Positions 53,923 to 61,638 of a stretch of DNA of 64,000 bases are shown piece after piece. The translations under genes and the position numbers were made by a program. Below the pieces are notes generated by a model. The model saw only the letters and a program-made list of their open reading frames with translations. It was not told the origin of the DNA and searched no databases. The stretch's first letter is position 1; each line of letters begins with the position of its first letter. The stretch is from Marinobacter alexandrii (GTDB lineage: Bacteria > Bacteroidota > Bacteroidia > Cytophagales > Cyclobacteriaceae): assembly GCA_039984955.1 (NCBI GenBank), contig JBDWTN010000007.1, positions 930,001 to 994,000 on the forward strand. The letters run 5' to 3'.

Positions 53923-54444
53923 CTAGTCGTTTCCATTGTGGTGACTCAAAAAAGGAAATCTATTCTTGGTTTTTAAATAAAATTCCGCTGATGAAAATGG
54001 ATATTCCTCCGGCAACTCGCACAAGCCTGCTTTTACTGGATTCATGTGGATATAATCTAATTTTTGATTAAAAACATCTGATGAATATAAGTCAACAGAT
54101 AATGCGTTTCTTTTCCAGAATTGATACTTTCGATCTTTCTTATTGACTTCAAAATATTCAAGAACTTTTGGATGATTCGCAATTAGATCGAATTTGATCT
54201 GCTGAGCCACATATTTCAAAAAATCCCGTTGTACAGCTTCTCGTTTATGGGGATCTTGAATTTGCCAAATGAGATGTATATGATTACTCATAATGACAAA
54301 TCCAAAAACAGCTACTCTTTTTTCTCTGACTAAAAAAGTCAGGCTATCCAGAATGAGTAATTTATATTTATCTGGTTTTAGCAAGTGCCTCCACTCGAAA
54401 ACAGTTATGGTAATAAAATGTGGATGCTCCAAGGGAAATTCCAT
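53923..54444 (-). CDS. REP-associated tyrosine transposase (RAYT), Y1/IS200-like
   Basis: A 173-residue single-strand DNA transposase of the HUH superfamily. It has the N-terminal strand HFITITVFEWRHLL, the HUH metal motif in FVIMSNHIHLIWQI and the nucleophile Tyr in QKLDYIHMNPVKAGL. The helix-rich region (RDFLKYVAQQIKFDLI) and the C-terminal PEEYPFSSAEFY are typical of RAYTs. The frame is intact, so the enzyme may be active. It is bordered on both sides by matching palindromes (53898-53921 and 54472-54495), the expected REP substrate. Confidence 0.92.
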   Translation of the reverse strand: MEFPLEHPHFITITVFEWRHLLKPDKYKLLILDSLTFLVREKRVAVFGFVIMSNHIHLIWQIQDPHKREAVQRDFLKYVAQQIKFDLIANHPKVLEYFEVNKKDRKYQFWKRNALSVDLYSSDVFNQKLDYIHMNPVKAGLCELPEEYPFSSAEFYLKTKNRFPFLSHHNGND

Positions 54445-54471
54445 TCACAAATTTAGGCAAACTCATATAGT

Positions 54472-54495
54472 CTTGTTGGTGATAACACCAACAAG
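54472..54495. repeat. REP-like palindrome at the 5' end of the RAYT element
   Basis: CTTGTTGGTG-ATAA-CACCAACAAG is a perfect 10-base inverted repeat with an ATAA loop, the mirror of the palindrome on the other side of the transposase gene. Confidence 0.85.
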
Positions 54496-54607
54496 GGCTC
54501 GGCTCGGTTCTCAACAACAAGGGCTTCAATATAACGAATTGTTACTCCGGTAAATAAATTCTATAAATAACGGATTTATATTCAAAATTTAATAATTTAA
54601 CATAACG

Positions 54608-54626
54608 CTATGTTTAATTTAAAATT
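54608..54626 (+). promoter_or_regulatory. conserved upstream box of the first secreted paralogue
   Basis: The block AACATAACGCTAT followed by an AATTTAAAA run is shared with the region upstream of the second paralogue (about 55060-55086). The duplication therefore includes the promoter region. Confidence 0.45.
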
Positions 54627-54632
54627 ATTACT

Positions 54633-54983
54633 ATGAAAAAAAGAACACTCACTATTTTCGCAGCATGTCTAATGCTATTTCCACTACTTTCATTTAGTCA
54701 GCCATCTGTCTGCGGTGGAAATGGCAGCCCAGATGGAGCACAAGTAAACCGAGATTATGCATTTTGTGTGGACGACCTACCTAGTTTTTGTGAATTACTA
54801 AGTTTTCGTGTTGTAAATCAAAACTCCACATCACTTCATCAATTAGTTGGAAATACATTATTTCTTGTTTGGAAACCATCATATGTTGGAACGACACAAA
54901 CCATAGAGGTTAAATTTAGATGTCAAATAAGCTTTTTAGACTTTACCGAAACAGCAACATTCGATTACACACTTCATAATTAA
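54633..54983 (+). CDS. small secreted protein of a tandem paralogue pair (first copy)
   Basis: A 116-residue exported protein that I cannot place in a known family. A signal peptide (LTIFAACLMLFPLLSFSQ) precedes the mature domain. The domain carries GGNGSPDGAQVNRDYAF, a Cys-rich middle (VDDLPSFCELLSFRV) and the invariant block VGNTLFLVWKPSYVGTTQTI ending in a beta-strand with Cys. The pattern suggests a small immunoglobulin-like beta-sandwich with a disulfide, but that is a guess. No lipobox or T9SS signal. The second copy lies 111 bases downstream. The upstream sequence borders the RAYT element. Confidence 0.8.
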   Translation: MKKRTLTIFAACLMLFPLLSFSQPSVCGGNGSPDGAQVNRDYAFCVDDLPSFCELLSFRVVNQNSTSLHQLVGNTLFLVWKPSYVGTTQTIEVKFRCQISFLDFTETATFDYTLHN

Positions 54984-55094
54984 CCTTGACTAAGCATTAC
55001 AGTTTATAAAATTGTTACTTCTTCAATAAAAACTCCCCTACAACGCATCCTTATTATTCAACATAACGCTATATTAAATTTAAAAATCAATAAA

Positions 55095-55484
55095 ATGAAA
55101 AAGACAACACTCACCATTTTCGTAGCATGTATCATGCTACTCCCCTTAACCTCATTTGATTGGATATCTTCCGCTGATCAGGGATTTTTCTATATTCCTA
55201 TCGATGTTACTGGAGGTAATGGCACTTCTGATGGAGAACAAGTAAATCGGGATTATGAATTTACTGTAGATATCCCTCTTGGGTGTACGCTAGCCAGCTT
55301 TAAAGTTTTAGATGGTAATTCAACTTCATCTCAGCAAGTTGTTGGTAATAAACTGTTCTTGGTCTGGAAACCAAGTTATGTCGGAACTACCCAAACTATT
55401 GAGGCTGTTTGTTCATGTCCCTATTATTTTCCACCCTCAATGCGCGTAGGAATAGGTTATGAAAATTATACTCTCCATAATTAA
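55095..55484 (+). CDS. small secreted protein of a tandem paralogue pair (second copy)
   Basis: A 129-residue paralogue of the preceding gene. The signal peptide (LTIFVACIMLLPLTSF) and the core (GGNGTSDGEQVNRDYEFTVD, LFLVWKPSYVGTTQTIEAVC) align closely. It has an insertion after the signal peptide (DWISSADQGFFYIPIDV) and a different C-terminal strand (CSCPYYFPPSMRVG) before the same terminal TLHN. The upstream 50 bases also match those of the first copy. This is a local duplication followed by divergence. A strong terminator lies downstream. Confidence 0.8.
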   Translation: MKKTTLTIFVACIMLLPLTSFDWISSADQGFFYIPIDVTGGNGTSDGEQVNRDYEFTVDIPLGCTLASFKVLDGNSTSSQQVVGNKLFLVWKPSYVGTTQTIEAVCSCPYYFPPSMRVGIGYENYTLHN

Positions 55485-55534
55485 CTGAACTAAGCTCCCA
55501 AAAAGGGTTACAATTCAATAAGGATAACAATTAC

Positions 55535-55569
55535 TAGCATCAGGGGTACCCTTGATGCTATTTCATTTT
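55535..55569 (+). terminator. terminator of the second secreted paralogue
   Basis: TAGCATCA (55535-55542) and TGATGCTA (55553-55560) pair, continued inwards by a G-U pair and GGG/CCC around a two-base TA loop, and followed by TTTCATTTT. It stops the plus-strand transcript. Confidence 0.8.
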
Positions 55570-55673
55570 GATTGTTTCTATTCTAACGCATTAGAAAGAG
55601 TAAAAAAAGAGTATGAATCTCTATGATTGTTGATTTACTCAACAACTATCGTTTCAAAAAGTATGGACACAAA

Positions 55674-55706
55674 AAAACCCTTCCAAATGGAAGGGTTTTA
55701 ATTTTT
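55674..55706 (-). terminator. terminator of the beta-barrel gene
   Basis: AAAACCCTTCC-AAAT-GGAAGGGTTTT is a perfect 11-base stem, flanked by A- and T-runs so that it can work in both directions. It lies 18 bases past the stop codon of the minus-strand barrel gene. Confidence 0.85.
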
Positions 55707-55716
55707 TATTTACTTC

Positions 55717-56241
55717 TTAGAAGTATAGGAAGAATCCTACGTTAACACCAAAAGTAGAAGAATCTTCTAGAAGATCTCCACCTCCAAGTGAATAGTTAAG
55801 ACTTGGTTCAAGAGCGACAGTTTCACCACCTATGAAGATAGGGTAACCAGCCTCTATATTTATCTGAGTCCCACTTACAGAATCGCCATCACCGAATTTG
55901 GCACTTACAGCATCAAATCCTAAACCCGCGTAGAATGTTCCGTTGAAGTAATATCTAGAAAAAAGACCTATTTCCGTAGTATTAAGGGCATCTTCTGATC
56001 CAACTTGCTTGATAGAGCTATAACCTAAATTCAGACCTCCGGCAAGATTATCAATAAGAAAATAACCAGCTTTTACATCAAGTATGAAAGTTGAACCATT
56101 TTCATCTACTCCATCAACGCTTTGAGAAGAGAATCCAAGGTTAGAAGAAGCTCCTACTACCCATCCACCTTGATCTGTTTGTGCATTAGCCGCAAATCCG
56201 AAAACTGCTACTAGCGCGATTGTTAGTAATACTTTTTTCAT
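55717..56241 (-). CDS. outer membrane beta-barrel protein, 174 aa
   Basis: A small eight-stranded-barrel-like protein. The signal peptide is LLTIALVAVFGFAANAQ and alternating strands follow (FILDVKAGYFLIDNLAGGLN, TEIGLFSRYYFNGTFYAG), with a C-terminal aromatic residue (GVNVGFFLYF) as needed for BAM recognition. The family is the OmpX/porin-like group common in Bacteroidota. The fragment at 53726-53897 is a truncated paralogue. It is followed by a perfect terminator. Confidence 0.88.
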   Translation of the reverse strand: MKKVLLTIALVAVFGFAANAQTDQGGWVVGASSNLGFSSQSVDGVDENGSTFILDVKAGYFLIDNLAGGLNLGYSSIKQVGSEDALNTTEIGLFSRYYFNGTFYAGLGFDAVSAKFGDGDSVSGTQINIEAGYPIFIGGETVALEPSLNYSLGGGDLLEDSSTFGVNVGFFLYF

Positions 56242-56389
56242 TTTAGTTTTTATTTTGGTTGTACAATGGATGCAATATAGGCATAGGAAATGAAGTAAAA
56301 AATACCCTTATCTGGGTATTTTGTCCATTTATGTAAAAAAATACCTCTCTCACTATCAATAAGATATGGAATGATCCTATATCTTCTAC

Positions 56390-56905
56390 TTACAGTGCAA
56401 AAAACACATTAAAAGAAAGCGTATTATTCTTAACATCAGCGTTTCCAAAATCATACACGTTAGATAAACCCGCATTGTATCGCAAGCCTGCTGTCATCGT
56501 TGAAGAAAATGCATATCCAGCTCCAATTCCTACGGTAAGATTTACTGCATTTGCATCAGTATCATCGTCACCCAGAATAAGTCCAAGTTGTGGGCCAAAT
56601 TCAAGCATTAGCTCTTCAAAATTGAGCTTGCCCATGACCCCAAGATTTAGGTTAGTGAAGCTAACATTATCATCTCCTTCAAGAGATAATCCTGCTTCTG
56701 GTTGTACAGCAAAGTCTCCTGTAAGCACTTTGTTATAGTAACCGCCAACGTTCAATCCTATTCTAGTATCAGAATCTCCAGCATCACCTCCAAAAGAGGA
56801 TAGGTTCAAACCAGCACGTATACCGTATCCAGCTTGCTGAGCGCTTAAGCTTGTTCCTATTAGGACAAAAGCTGCGAGTAAAAAGATTTTTGTTAAATTT
56901 TTCAT
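56390..56905 (-). CDS. PorT-like outer membrane beta-barrel protein, 171 aa
   Basis: A second small outer-membrane barrel, of the outer-membrane-protein beta-barrel 2 type. The signal peptide is IFLLAAFVLIGTSLSAQQ, followed by GYGIRAGLNLSSFGGDAG and strands such as FAVQPEAGLSLEG and LMLEFGPQLGLILGDDD, ending in SFNVFFAL with a hydrophobic C-terminus. It is not closely similar to the 174-residue barrel next to it. It is divergent from the sirtuin gene, with 79 bases between. The role is unknown. Confidence 0.87.
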   Translation of the reverse strand: MKNLTKIFLLAAFVLIGTSLSAQQAGYGIRAGLNLSSFGGDAGDSDTRIGLNVGGYYNKVLTGDFAVQPEAGLSLEGDDNVSFTNLNLGVMGKLNFEELMLEFGPQLGLILGDDDTDANAVNLTVGIGAGYAFSSTMTAGLRYNAGLSNVYDFGNADVKNNTLSFNVFFAL

Positions 56906-56984
56906 AATGTCTAAACTGTTTGAATTAAAATCAGCAACAAACTAAGTCACAATAACCGATATTTAAGTACTCGATTTAAAAAAT

Positions 56985-57683
56985 ATGGGTAAACGAAAAA
57001 TTGTTGTGCTCACTGGCGCTGGAATAAGTGCTGAAAGTGGTTTAAAAACTTTCCGAGATTCGGATGGTCTTTGGGAGGGACATGATGTAACCCAAGTAGC
57101 AACACCTGAAGCCTGGAGAAAAAATCAATCTTTGGTACTTGAATTTTACAATCAAAGGAGAAAACAAGCACTCTCAGTGGAACCTAACAATGGGCACAAA
57201 GCTTTGGTGGAATTAGAAGAACACTTCGAGGTAGTCATCGTTACCCAAAACATTGACTCTCTTCATGAAAAAGCTGGCAGCACCAATGTACTCCATCTCC
57301 ACGGTGAAATCACTAAAGTGAGAAGTACTGTAGATCCCGGGTTAGTCTATGAATTGGATGGATGGGAACTGAAAGAGGGAGATAAATGTGCCAAAGGCTC
57401 ACAACTTAGACCACATATTGTCTGGTTTGGAGAAGCTGTACCTATGATGGATTCTGCAATCGAAGAAGTTCTTTCTGCAGACATCTTCATCGTGGCTGGA
57501 ACTTCTTTAGTGGTATATCCGGCAGCTGGATTGGTGGATTTTGTGAGGAAAGAAGTCCCAAAGTACATCATTGACCCAAAGATTCCTGCTATTTCAGATA
57601 ATCGTAATTTTAACTTTTATGAAGAACCTGCAAGCACGGGCCTTCCAAAAGTGCAGCAAGATTTAATTAAAAATCACCTATGA
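56985..57683 (+). CDS. cobB: Sir2-family NAD-dependent protein deacylase lacking zinc cysteines
   Basis: Removes acyl groups from lysines using NAD+. The NAD site is VLTGAGISAESGLKTFRDSD, the catalytic region is VTQNIDSLHEKAG and VLHLHGEI (His about residue 106), and GTSLVVYPAAGL closes the fold. The four Cys that usually hold the structural zinc are missing: the segment reads KVRSTVDPGLVYELD and GDKCAKGSQLRPHIVWFGE, with a single Cys. I believe this zinc-less form recurs in Bacteroidota sirtuins. It overlaps the NTF2-like gene by 4 bases. Confidence 0.93.
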   Translation: MGKRKIVVLTGAGISAESGLKTFRDSDGLWEGHDVTQVATPEAWRKNQSLVLEFYNQRRKQALSVEPNNGHKALVELEEHFEVVIVTQNIDSLHEKAGSTNVLHLHGEITKVRSTVDPGLVYELDGWELKEGDKCAKGSQLRPHIVWFGEAVPMMDSAIEEVLSADIFIVAGTSLVVYPAAGLVDFVRKEVPKYIIDPKIPAISDNRNFNFYEEPASTGLPKVQQDLIKNHL

Positions 57684-58144
57684 GCAAGACCACATTAGAA
57701 ACTTTTTATACTGCTTTCCAAAATCATGATGCATCAAAAATGGCAGAATGCTATCACGAAGATGCAACCTTCAGCGATCCAGCATTTCAAAATTTAAATC
57801 ATAGCGAGGTGACTTCTATGTGGGAAATGCTCATAAAAAGGTCAAAAGGAAAGCTCACAATTGACTACCATTCAGTCATAGGAGATTCAGAAGTAGCTCA
57901 ATGCACCTGGGAAGCAACATATGAATTTTCGAAGACCGGAAAAAGCGTGCATAACATCATCCACTCTACGATGAAGTTTAAAGATGGACTGATTATCAAT
58001 CATGAAGATCAATTTGATTTCTGGAGGTGGTCACGAATGGCTCTAGGTCTTCCTGGAATCCTGTTGGGCTGGTCTCCGATTATAAAGTCAAAAGTCAGGA
58101 AGACGGCACGGATGTCTTTGGATAAATACATGCAAGAGAATTAA
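57680..58144 (+). CDS. NTF2/SnoaL-like domain protein
   Basis: A 154-residue cone-shaped alpha+beta protein. The N-terminus TLETFYTAFQNHDASKMAEC, followed by YHEDATFSDPAFQNL, and the central HNIIHSTMKFKDGLIINHED are characteristic of SnoaL-like proteins. This fold serves as an enzyme or as a ligand-binding module. It overlaps the sirtuin gene by 4 bases (ATGA), so they form an operon. Its last codons lie within a 26-base palindrome shared with the convergent gene. Confidence 0.88.
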   Translation: MSKTTLETFYTAFQNHDASKMAECYHEDATFSDPAFQNLNHSEVTSMWEMLIKRSKGKLTIDYHSVIGDSEVAQCTWEATYEFSKTGKSVHNIIHSTMKFKDGLIINHEDQFDFWRWSRMALGLPGILLGWSPIIKSKVRKTARMSLDKYMQEN

Positions 58145-58155
58145 TTCTCTTGCAT
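58130..58155. repeat. 26-base perfect palindrome across convergent stop codons
   Basis: The half-site ATGCAAGAGAATT (58130-58142) is followed directly by its exact reverse complement (58143-58155). The stop codons of both flanking genes lie in it, and both proteins therefore end in Met-Gln-Glu-Asn. It could form a cruciform or RNA hairpin that terminates transcription from both sides. Confidence 0.85.
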
Positions 58156-59193
58156 CAAAACATTTAAAAGCTCCTTGTCTTTAGACTCACTATACCCTAA
58201 CCAATCTAATGTGGATTGAAAGAACATGTTATCTACATCCTTTTGAGGTAAATTCATCTCCGTAATAAATTTCCCAATCTCCAAGTCTCCCAGTGGGAAA
58301 GGATAATCCGAACCTAGACAAACTTTCTCAGAGCCTATTAAATCAATTACGTACTTAAGATAAGTCGGATCATGTGTGATACTGTCTACCCAAAATTTTC
58401 CCAAATATTCACGAGGATTCACATCGTTGTGGACAGCTACCAAATCAGGACGGCAATTAAACCCATGCTCTAAACGTCCAATGGTTGCAAGAAGCGAGCC
58501 TCCTGAATGTGCAAAACACACTCTCAATTTCGGATATCTCTCAAAAACACCTCCAAAGATCATTGAAGCAGCTGCTCTGGCAGTCTCGGCAGGCATCCCT
58601 ACCAACCATGGAAGCCAGTATTTTTCCATGTATTCCTTGCCCATCATATCCCATGGATGAACTAAAATAGACATTCCTAAGCTCTCACAAGCTTCAAAAA
58701 ATTCAAAAAAGCGAGGTTTACTCAGGTTATGATTGTTGATGTTGGATCCTATTTGTACTCCTGGGACACCTAAGCTCTTTAATCTTTCAAGTTCCTTAAT
58801 TGCTAAATCTGGATCTTGCATAGGAACGGTACCAAGTCCGATGTAATTTTTAGGATTTTCTTCTACTACCTGAGCTATATGATCATTGAGAAACATGGAG
58901 AGGTCTAGGCAATCGTGAGCGTCTGCCCAATAGCTAAACATGACAGGAATAGTACATATCACTTGAACTTGCGTGTCAAACGCCTCGTATTCTTTTATCC
59001 TTCGTTTTTCATCCCAGCAGTTTGATTGTATCTCTCGAAAAAACTTATCTCCCTTCATCATTCTTGCTGCCTCTGGCTTATGGTGCAGCAAATGGATGAA
59101 ATCGCCGTAACCGAATTTTTCTGCAAAATTCGGAATGCTGTGAGGGAGAATATGCGTGTGCATATCTATTTTCAAACGTGTAGACTTAGCCAT
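58141..59193 (-). CDS. amidohydrolase family protein, ACMSD-like
   Basis: A 350-residue TIM-barrel metal enzyme resembling 2-amino-3-carboxymuconate-6-semialdehyde decarboxylase. Metal and catalytic motifs are DMHTHILP (His 12 and 14), ILVHPWDMMG, VCFAHSGGS and CLGSDYPFPLG. QSNCWDEKRRIKEYEAFDTQ near residue 60 matches ACMSD. That enzyme diverts the kynurenine pathway away from quinolinate and NAD. No other kynurenine-pathway gene is in the window. The gene converges on the NTF2-like gene with a 4-base overlap. Confidence 0.9.
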   Translation of the reverse strand: MAKSTRLKIDMHTHILPHSIPNFAEKFGYGDFIHLLHHKPEAARMMKGDKFFREIQSNCWDEKRRIKEYEAFDTQVQVICTIPVMFSYWADAHDCLDLSMFLNDHIAQVVEENPKNYIGLGTVPMQDPDLAIKELERLKSLGVPGVQIGSNINNHNLSKPRFFEFFEACESLGMSILVHPWDMMGKEYMEKYWLPWLVGMPAETARAAASMIFGGVFERYPKLRVCFAHSGGSLLATIGRLEHGFNCRPDLVAVHNDVNPREYLGKFWVDSITHDPTYLKYVIDLIGSEKVCLGSDYPFPLGDLEIGKFITEMNLPQKDVDNMFFQSTLDWLGYSESKDKELLNVLMQEN

Positions 59194-59216
59194 TAGACAA
59201 AGATAACGAGAATAGG

Positions 59217-60380
59217 TTATTGACTACTGCAGTGCTTTTCAAGCATTGCTCTGGCTTGCTCCATCCCCAGTTTTTTGGCATTTTTTAGATATAGGCATGC
59301 CTTATTTTCTTCTTTAAGATTCAAATATGCCATAGCCGCATTAAACCAAACATTTTCATAACTTCTATCCACAGAAAGATACTGCTCATAAAACCCAATG
59401 GCATCTTTGTATTTCTTCTCATGAAACAATGAGTTACCTATCAGGTAGAATGCCTCGGATCGAGTTGGATTCAATTGCATCGCTTTAATAAAATCCCTTC
59501 TGGACTGAATGTACTCACCTATTCTCAGAAAAGCCTTACCCCTACTTACATACGCCAGATCATCAAAGGAATTAGCCTCTATTGCCTTGGTATGATAGGT
59601 AACAGCAAGGCTAAAGTCTCCACTTTCATAGGCATTAGCTCCAACCAGGTTGAGCATAGGTGTGAAGTTTTCATCTTCAAGCAAAAAAGAAGGTAATTGA
59701 GTTGTCTCATCGAGAACCGCGAGATTATACCAAGCATGATAATTTAATGAATCAATTTTTATCGCAATCTTAAGATCTGCAATTGCATCACTATCTCTTC
59801 CCATCTTGGCATATAATTGAGATCGGTTGATGAAAGAATCAACAATCGTATCATACTTCAGTGATGAAGAAAAGTCTTTCAATGCTGAGTCCCAATCTCC
59901 CGCTTTCTGATATGCCAGTCCTCTATATTGGTAAACTCTATTCAGCATCGATTGAAGCGTCGTTAAGAATGTCCCTTTTGCACCTGTTGGATCAGATGCA
60001 TAGTAGATCGCCTTGGTTTCAGACCTTGATTGATTTTCGATCACATAAGTAAAATCCTTTATTGCCTGCTCGCTACTAGCGGAGTTATAGTAAATCAGTC
60101 CTTTTTGAAAGAAAGCTTCAAGGTTGTCAGGATCTCTTTGAATGACTGCTTCATAATCCGCAAGTGCTCGAAGGGGCTTGTTTTCAACTTCATGAATCAT
60201 CCCGCTTAGAAAGTAGTCTTCCGCATTAGGCCTTCGTGCTAAATTTTTATTGATGTAAAACCTGGCAGAATCAACTTGATTTTGATTGAGTTTTTTTCTA
60301 GCCAGATCATAGTAATCCTGAGAAAAGGAATGACCTGCAGATAATAGTAGTAGGAAGAAAGATAAAAGCAATGCTTTCAT
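59217..60380 (-). CDS. exported tetratricopeptide-repeat protein
   Basis: A 387-residue protein with a signal peptide (LLLSFFLLLLSAGHSFSQ) and about eight to nine TPR units. Clear units are AEDYFLSGMIHEVENKPLRA, LEAFFQKGLIYYNSASSEQA, DWDSALKDFSSSLKYD and SEAFYLIGNSLFHEKKYKDA. The TPR scaffold would mediate protein-protein contact in the periplasm or at the outer membrane. No catalytic domain is present. It starts 44 bases downstream of the 266-residue unknown gene, so cotranscription is likely. Confidence 0.9.
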   Translation of the reverse strand: MKALLLSFFLLLLSAGHSFSQDYYDLARKKLNQNQVDSARFYINKNLARRPNAEDYFLSGMIHEVENKPLRALADYEAVIQRDPDNLEAFFQKGLIYYNSASSEQAIKDFTYVIENQSRSETKAIYYASDPTGAKGTFLTTLQSMLNRVYQYRGLAYQKAGDWDSALKDFSSSLKYDTIVDSFINRSQLYAKMGRDSDAIADLKIAIKIDSLNYHAWYNLAVLDETTQLPSFLLEDENFTPMLNLVGANAYESGDFSLAVTYHTKAIEANSFDDLAYVSRGKAFLRIGEYIQSRRDFIKAMQLNPTRSEAFYLIGNSLFHEKKYKDAIGFYEQYLSVDRSYENVWFNAAMAYLNLKEENKACLYLKNAKKLGMEQARAMLEKHCSSQ

Positions 60381-60424
60381 AGGGTCAAGTTTCCTTAAGA
60401 AAAACGAGCCTTGGAGTATCTAGG

Positions 60425-61225
60425 TTATAGGACTCGTTGAATTTGCATGCTGCTTTCCTTGCATAGATGATCAAACTTTCCGCTCTCAAGCGTATAAAAG
60501 CTAACAGCCATAACAAGAAAAAGTCCAGTGCCCTCAGGTATGATTCGATTGTCGATTGAAATCATTCCTGTCATTGGCTCTGTAGGAATCTTAAGAAGTG
60601 GAAGCATCGAACTTTCATACGTTCCAAACTTCCCATGAAGCTCTTTATTGACAGGTTTATAACCTTGCTCTTTTTGATCGAACTGATAATCAGAAAGTGC
60701 GATTAGTCTTGCAGTAATTTTGAAATTTGTAGCTCCTTTAGGGCTTTGGAATGTTTTTTCAGGCACAAAAGCTGGAAAATGAAGAATTACTTGACCTCTT
60801 TGAGACCCAGGCTTCACAAAGTACTTCGCTCCAAAAATCTTTTCATACGGTGCTTTCGAATTAAATTCGAATCCATTTAGCAAATGTCCATGCTTACTTA
60901 AAAAAAGTGGACGAGTTCCTGTTTTCCCTTCTTCCATTTTAGCCAGGTTCCTAAATTGAGCCGTCAGTTTTCCAGAAACATATGTTTCGCATATCTCTGA
61001 CATTCCTGAGGAAAGAGATTGTCTTAGCGTTTTCGCCATCATTGAAGCCACGCCAAATTCCTTCTGATTGTTTCTAAGTTCCTTATAAGATTCCTTGTTC
61101 TTAATTTGGGTAGCAGTGGGCCCACCTTTCTTGGCTATTATTTCTTTTTCTATCCCTTTCAATTTGTATCGTCTGTATCCTTTTGGAATCTCAATTTCAA
61201 TAGGCGTTCTAGGTGAATCTTTCAT
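60425..61225 (-). CDS. conserved hypothetical protein, 266 aa
   Basis: I recognise no named domain. The protein is basic, soluble and mostly beta-rich after an N-terminal helical region (ATQIKNKESYKELRNNQKEF, then GVASMMAKTLRQSLSS). Strands such as GQVILHFPAFVPEKTFQ and NFKITARLIALSDYQFD and the C-terminal VMAVSFYTLESGKFDHLC suggest a structural or ligand-binding role. There is no signal peptide. It lies upstream of the TPR gene in the same direction. Confidence 0.65.
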   Translation of the reverse strand: MKDSPRTPIEIEIPKGYRRYKLKGIEKEIIAKKGGPTATQIKNKESYKELRNNQKEFGVASMMAKTLRQSLSSGMSEICETYVSGKLTAQFRNLAKMEEGKTGTRPLFLSKHGHLLNGFEFNSKAPYEKIFGAKYFVKPGSQRGQVILHFPAFVPEKTFQSPKGATNFKITARLIALSDYQFDQKEQGYKPVNKELHGKFGTYESSMLPLLKIPTEPMTGMISIDNRIIPEGTGLFLVMAVSFYTLESGKFDHLCKESSMQIQRVL

Positions 61226-61459
61226 TTAGCTGGAGCTATTTACGGTTTGACTTTCTCTTTTTTCGTGACTAAGGGGCGATGAATATAGTCATTTGACCCG
61301 TAACAACAAAATTTAACCTTCATCAAATGATTATAAAAGCTGAATACTACTACCTGATAACTACTGAGTTATAAAAACATGATTCTATATGTCAATCATA
61401 ACGTATTTTGGCTGAACATTTTTTTACTCAAACCACGTTGTATAGCTTTCAATTTAATT

Positions 61460-61636
61460 ATGCTCAAGAAGATTTTACTAGCCTTAATAATTCTTACTGG
61501 AAGTTTGTTCGCTTCCTCCTGTAGTAGCAGTTCTCATACGGTGCGAGTGGTGAAGCCTAAAAGGCATTTCTTCCCGTACAATCAGAAAAAACACAGAAAG
61601 CGTAAGCGTACCAAAATCGTTCGAATGAAATCCTAA
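61460..61636 (+). CDS. very small lipoprotein, 58 aa
   Basis: The frame from the ATG at 61460 encodes MLKKILLALIILTGSLFASS followed by a Cys at the lipobox position (LFASSC), then a short basic tail (VVKPKRHFFPYNQKKHRKRK). This fits a tiny lipoprotein with a positively charged mature part. The frame is open farther upstream to 61379 but that part lacks a good start context. It precedes the gamma-glutamyltransferase by 2 bases and is probably cotranscribed. Function unknown. Confidence 0.65.
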   Translation: MLKKILLALIILTGSLFASSCSSSSHTVRVVKPKRHFFPYNQKKHRKRKRTKIVRMKS

Positions 61637-61638
61637 CC

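Larger units (their letters stand above)
53898..54495 (-). mobile_element. REP-RAYT element (palindrome-flanked tyrosine transposase)
   Basis: A 598-base unit made of one RAYT gene and two flanking palindromes in inverse orientation, with loops TTAT and ATAA. Such units are the source of dispersed REP sequences in many bacteria. One boundary coincides with the truncation of a beta-barrel gene. A direct repeat AACAAGGGCT (54490-54499 and 54516-54525) lies at the other edge. Confidence 0.8.
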
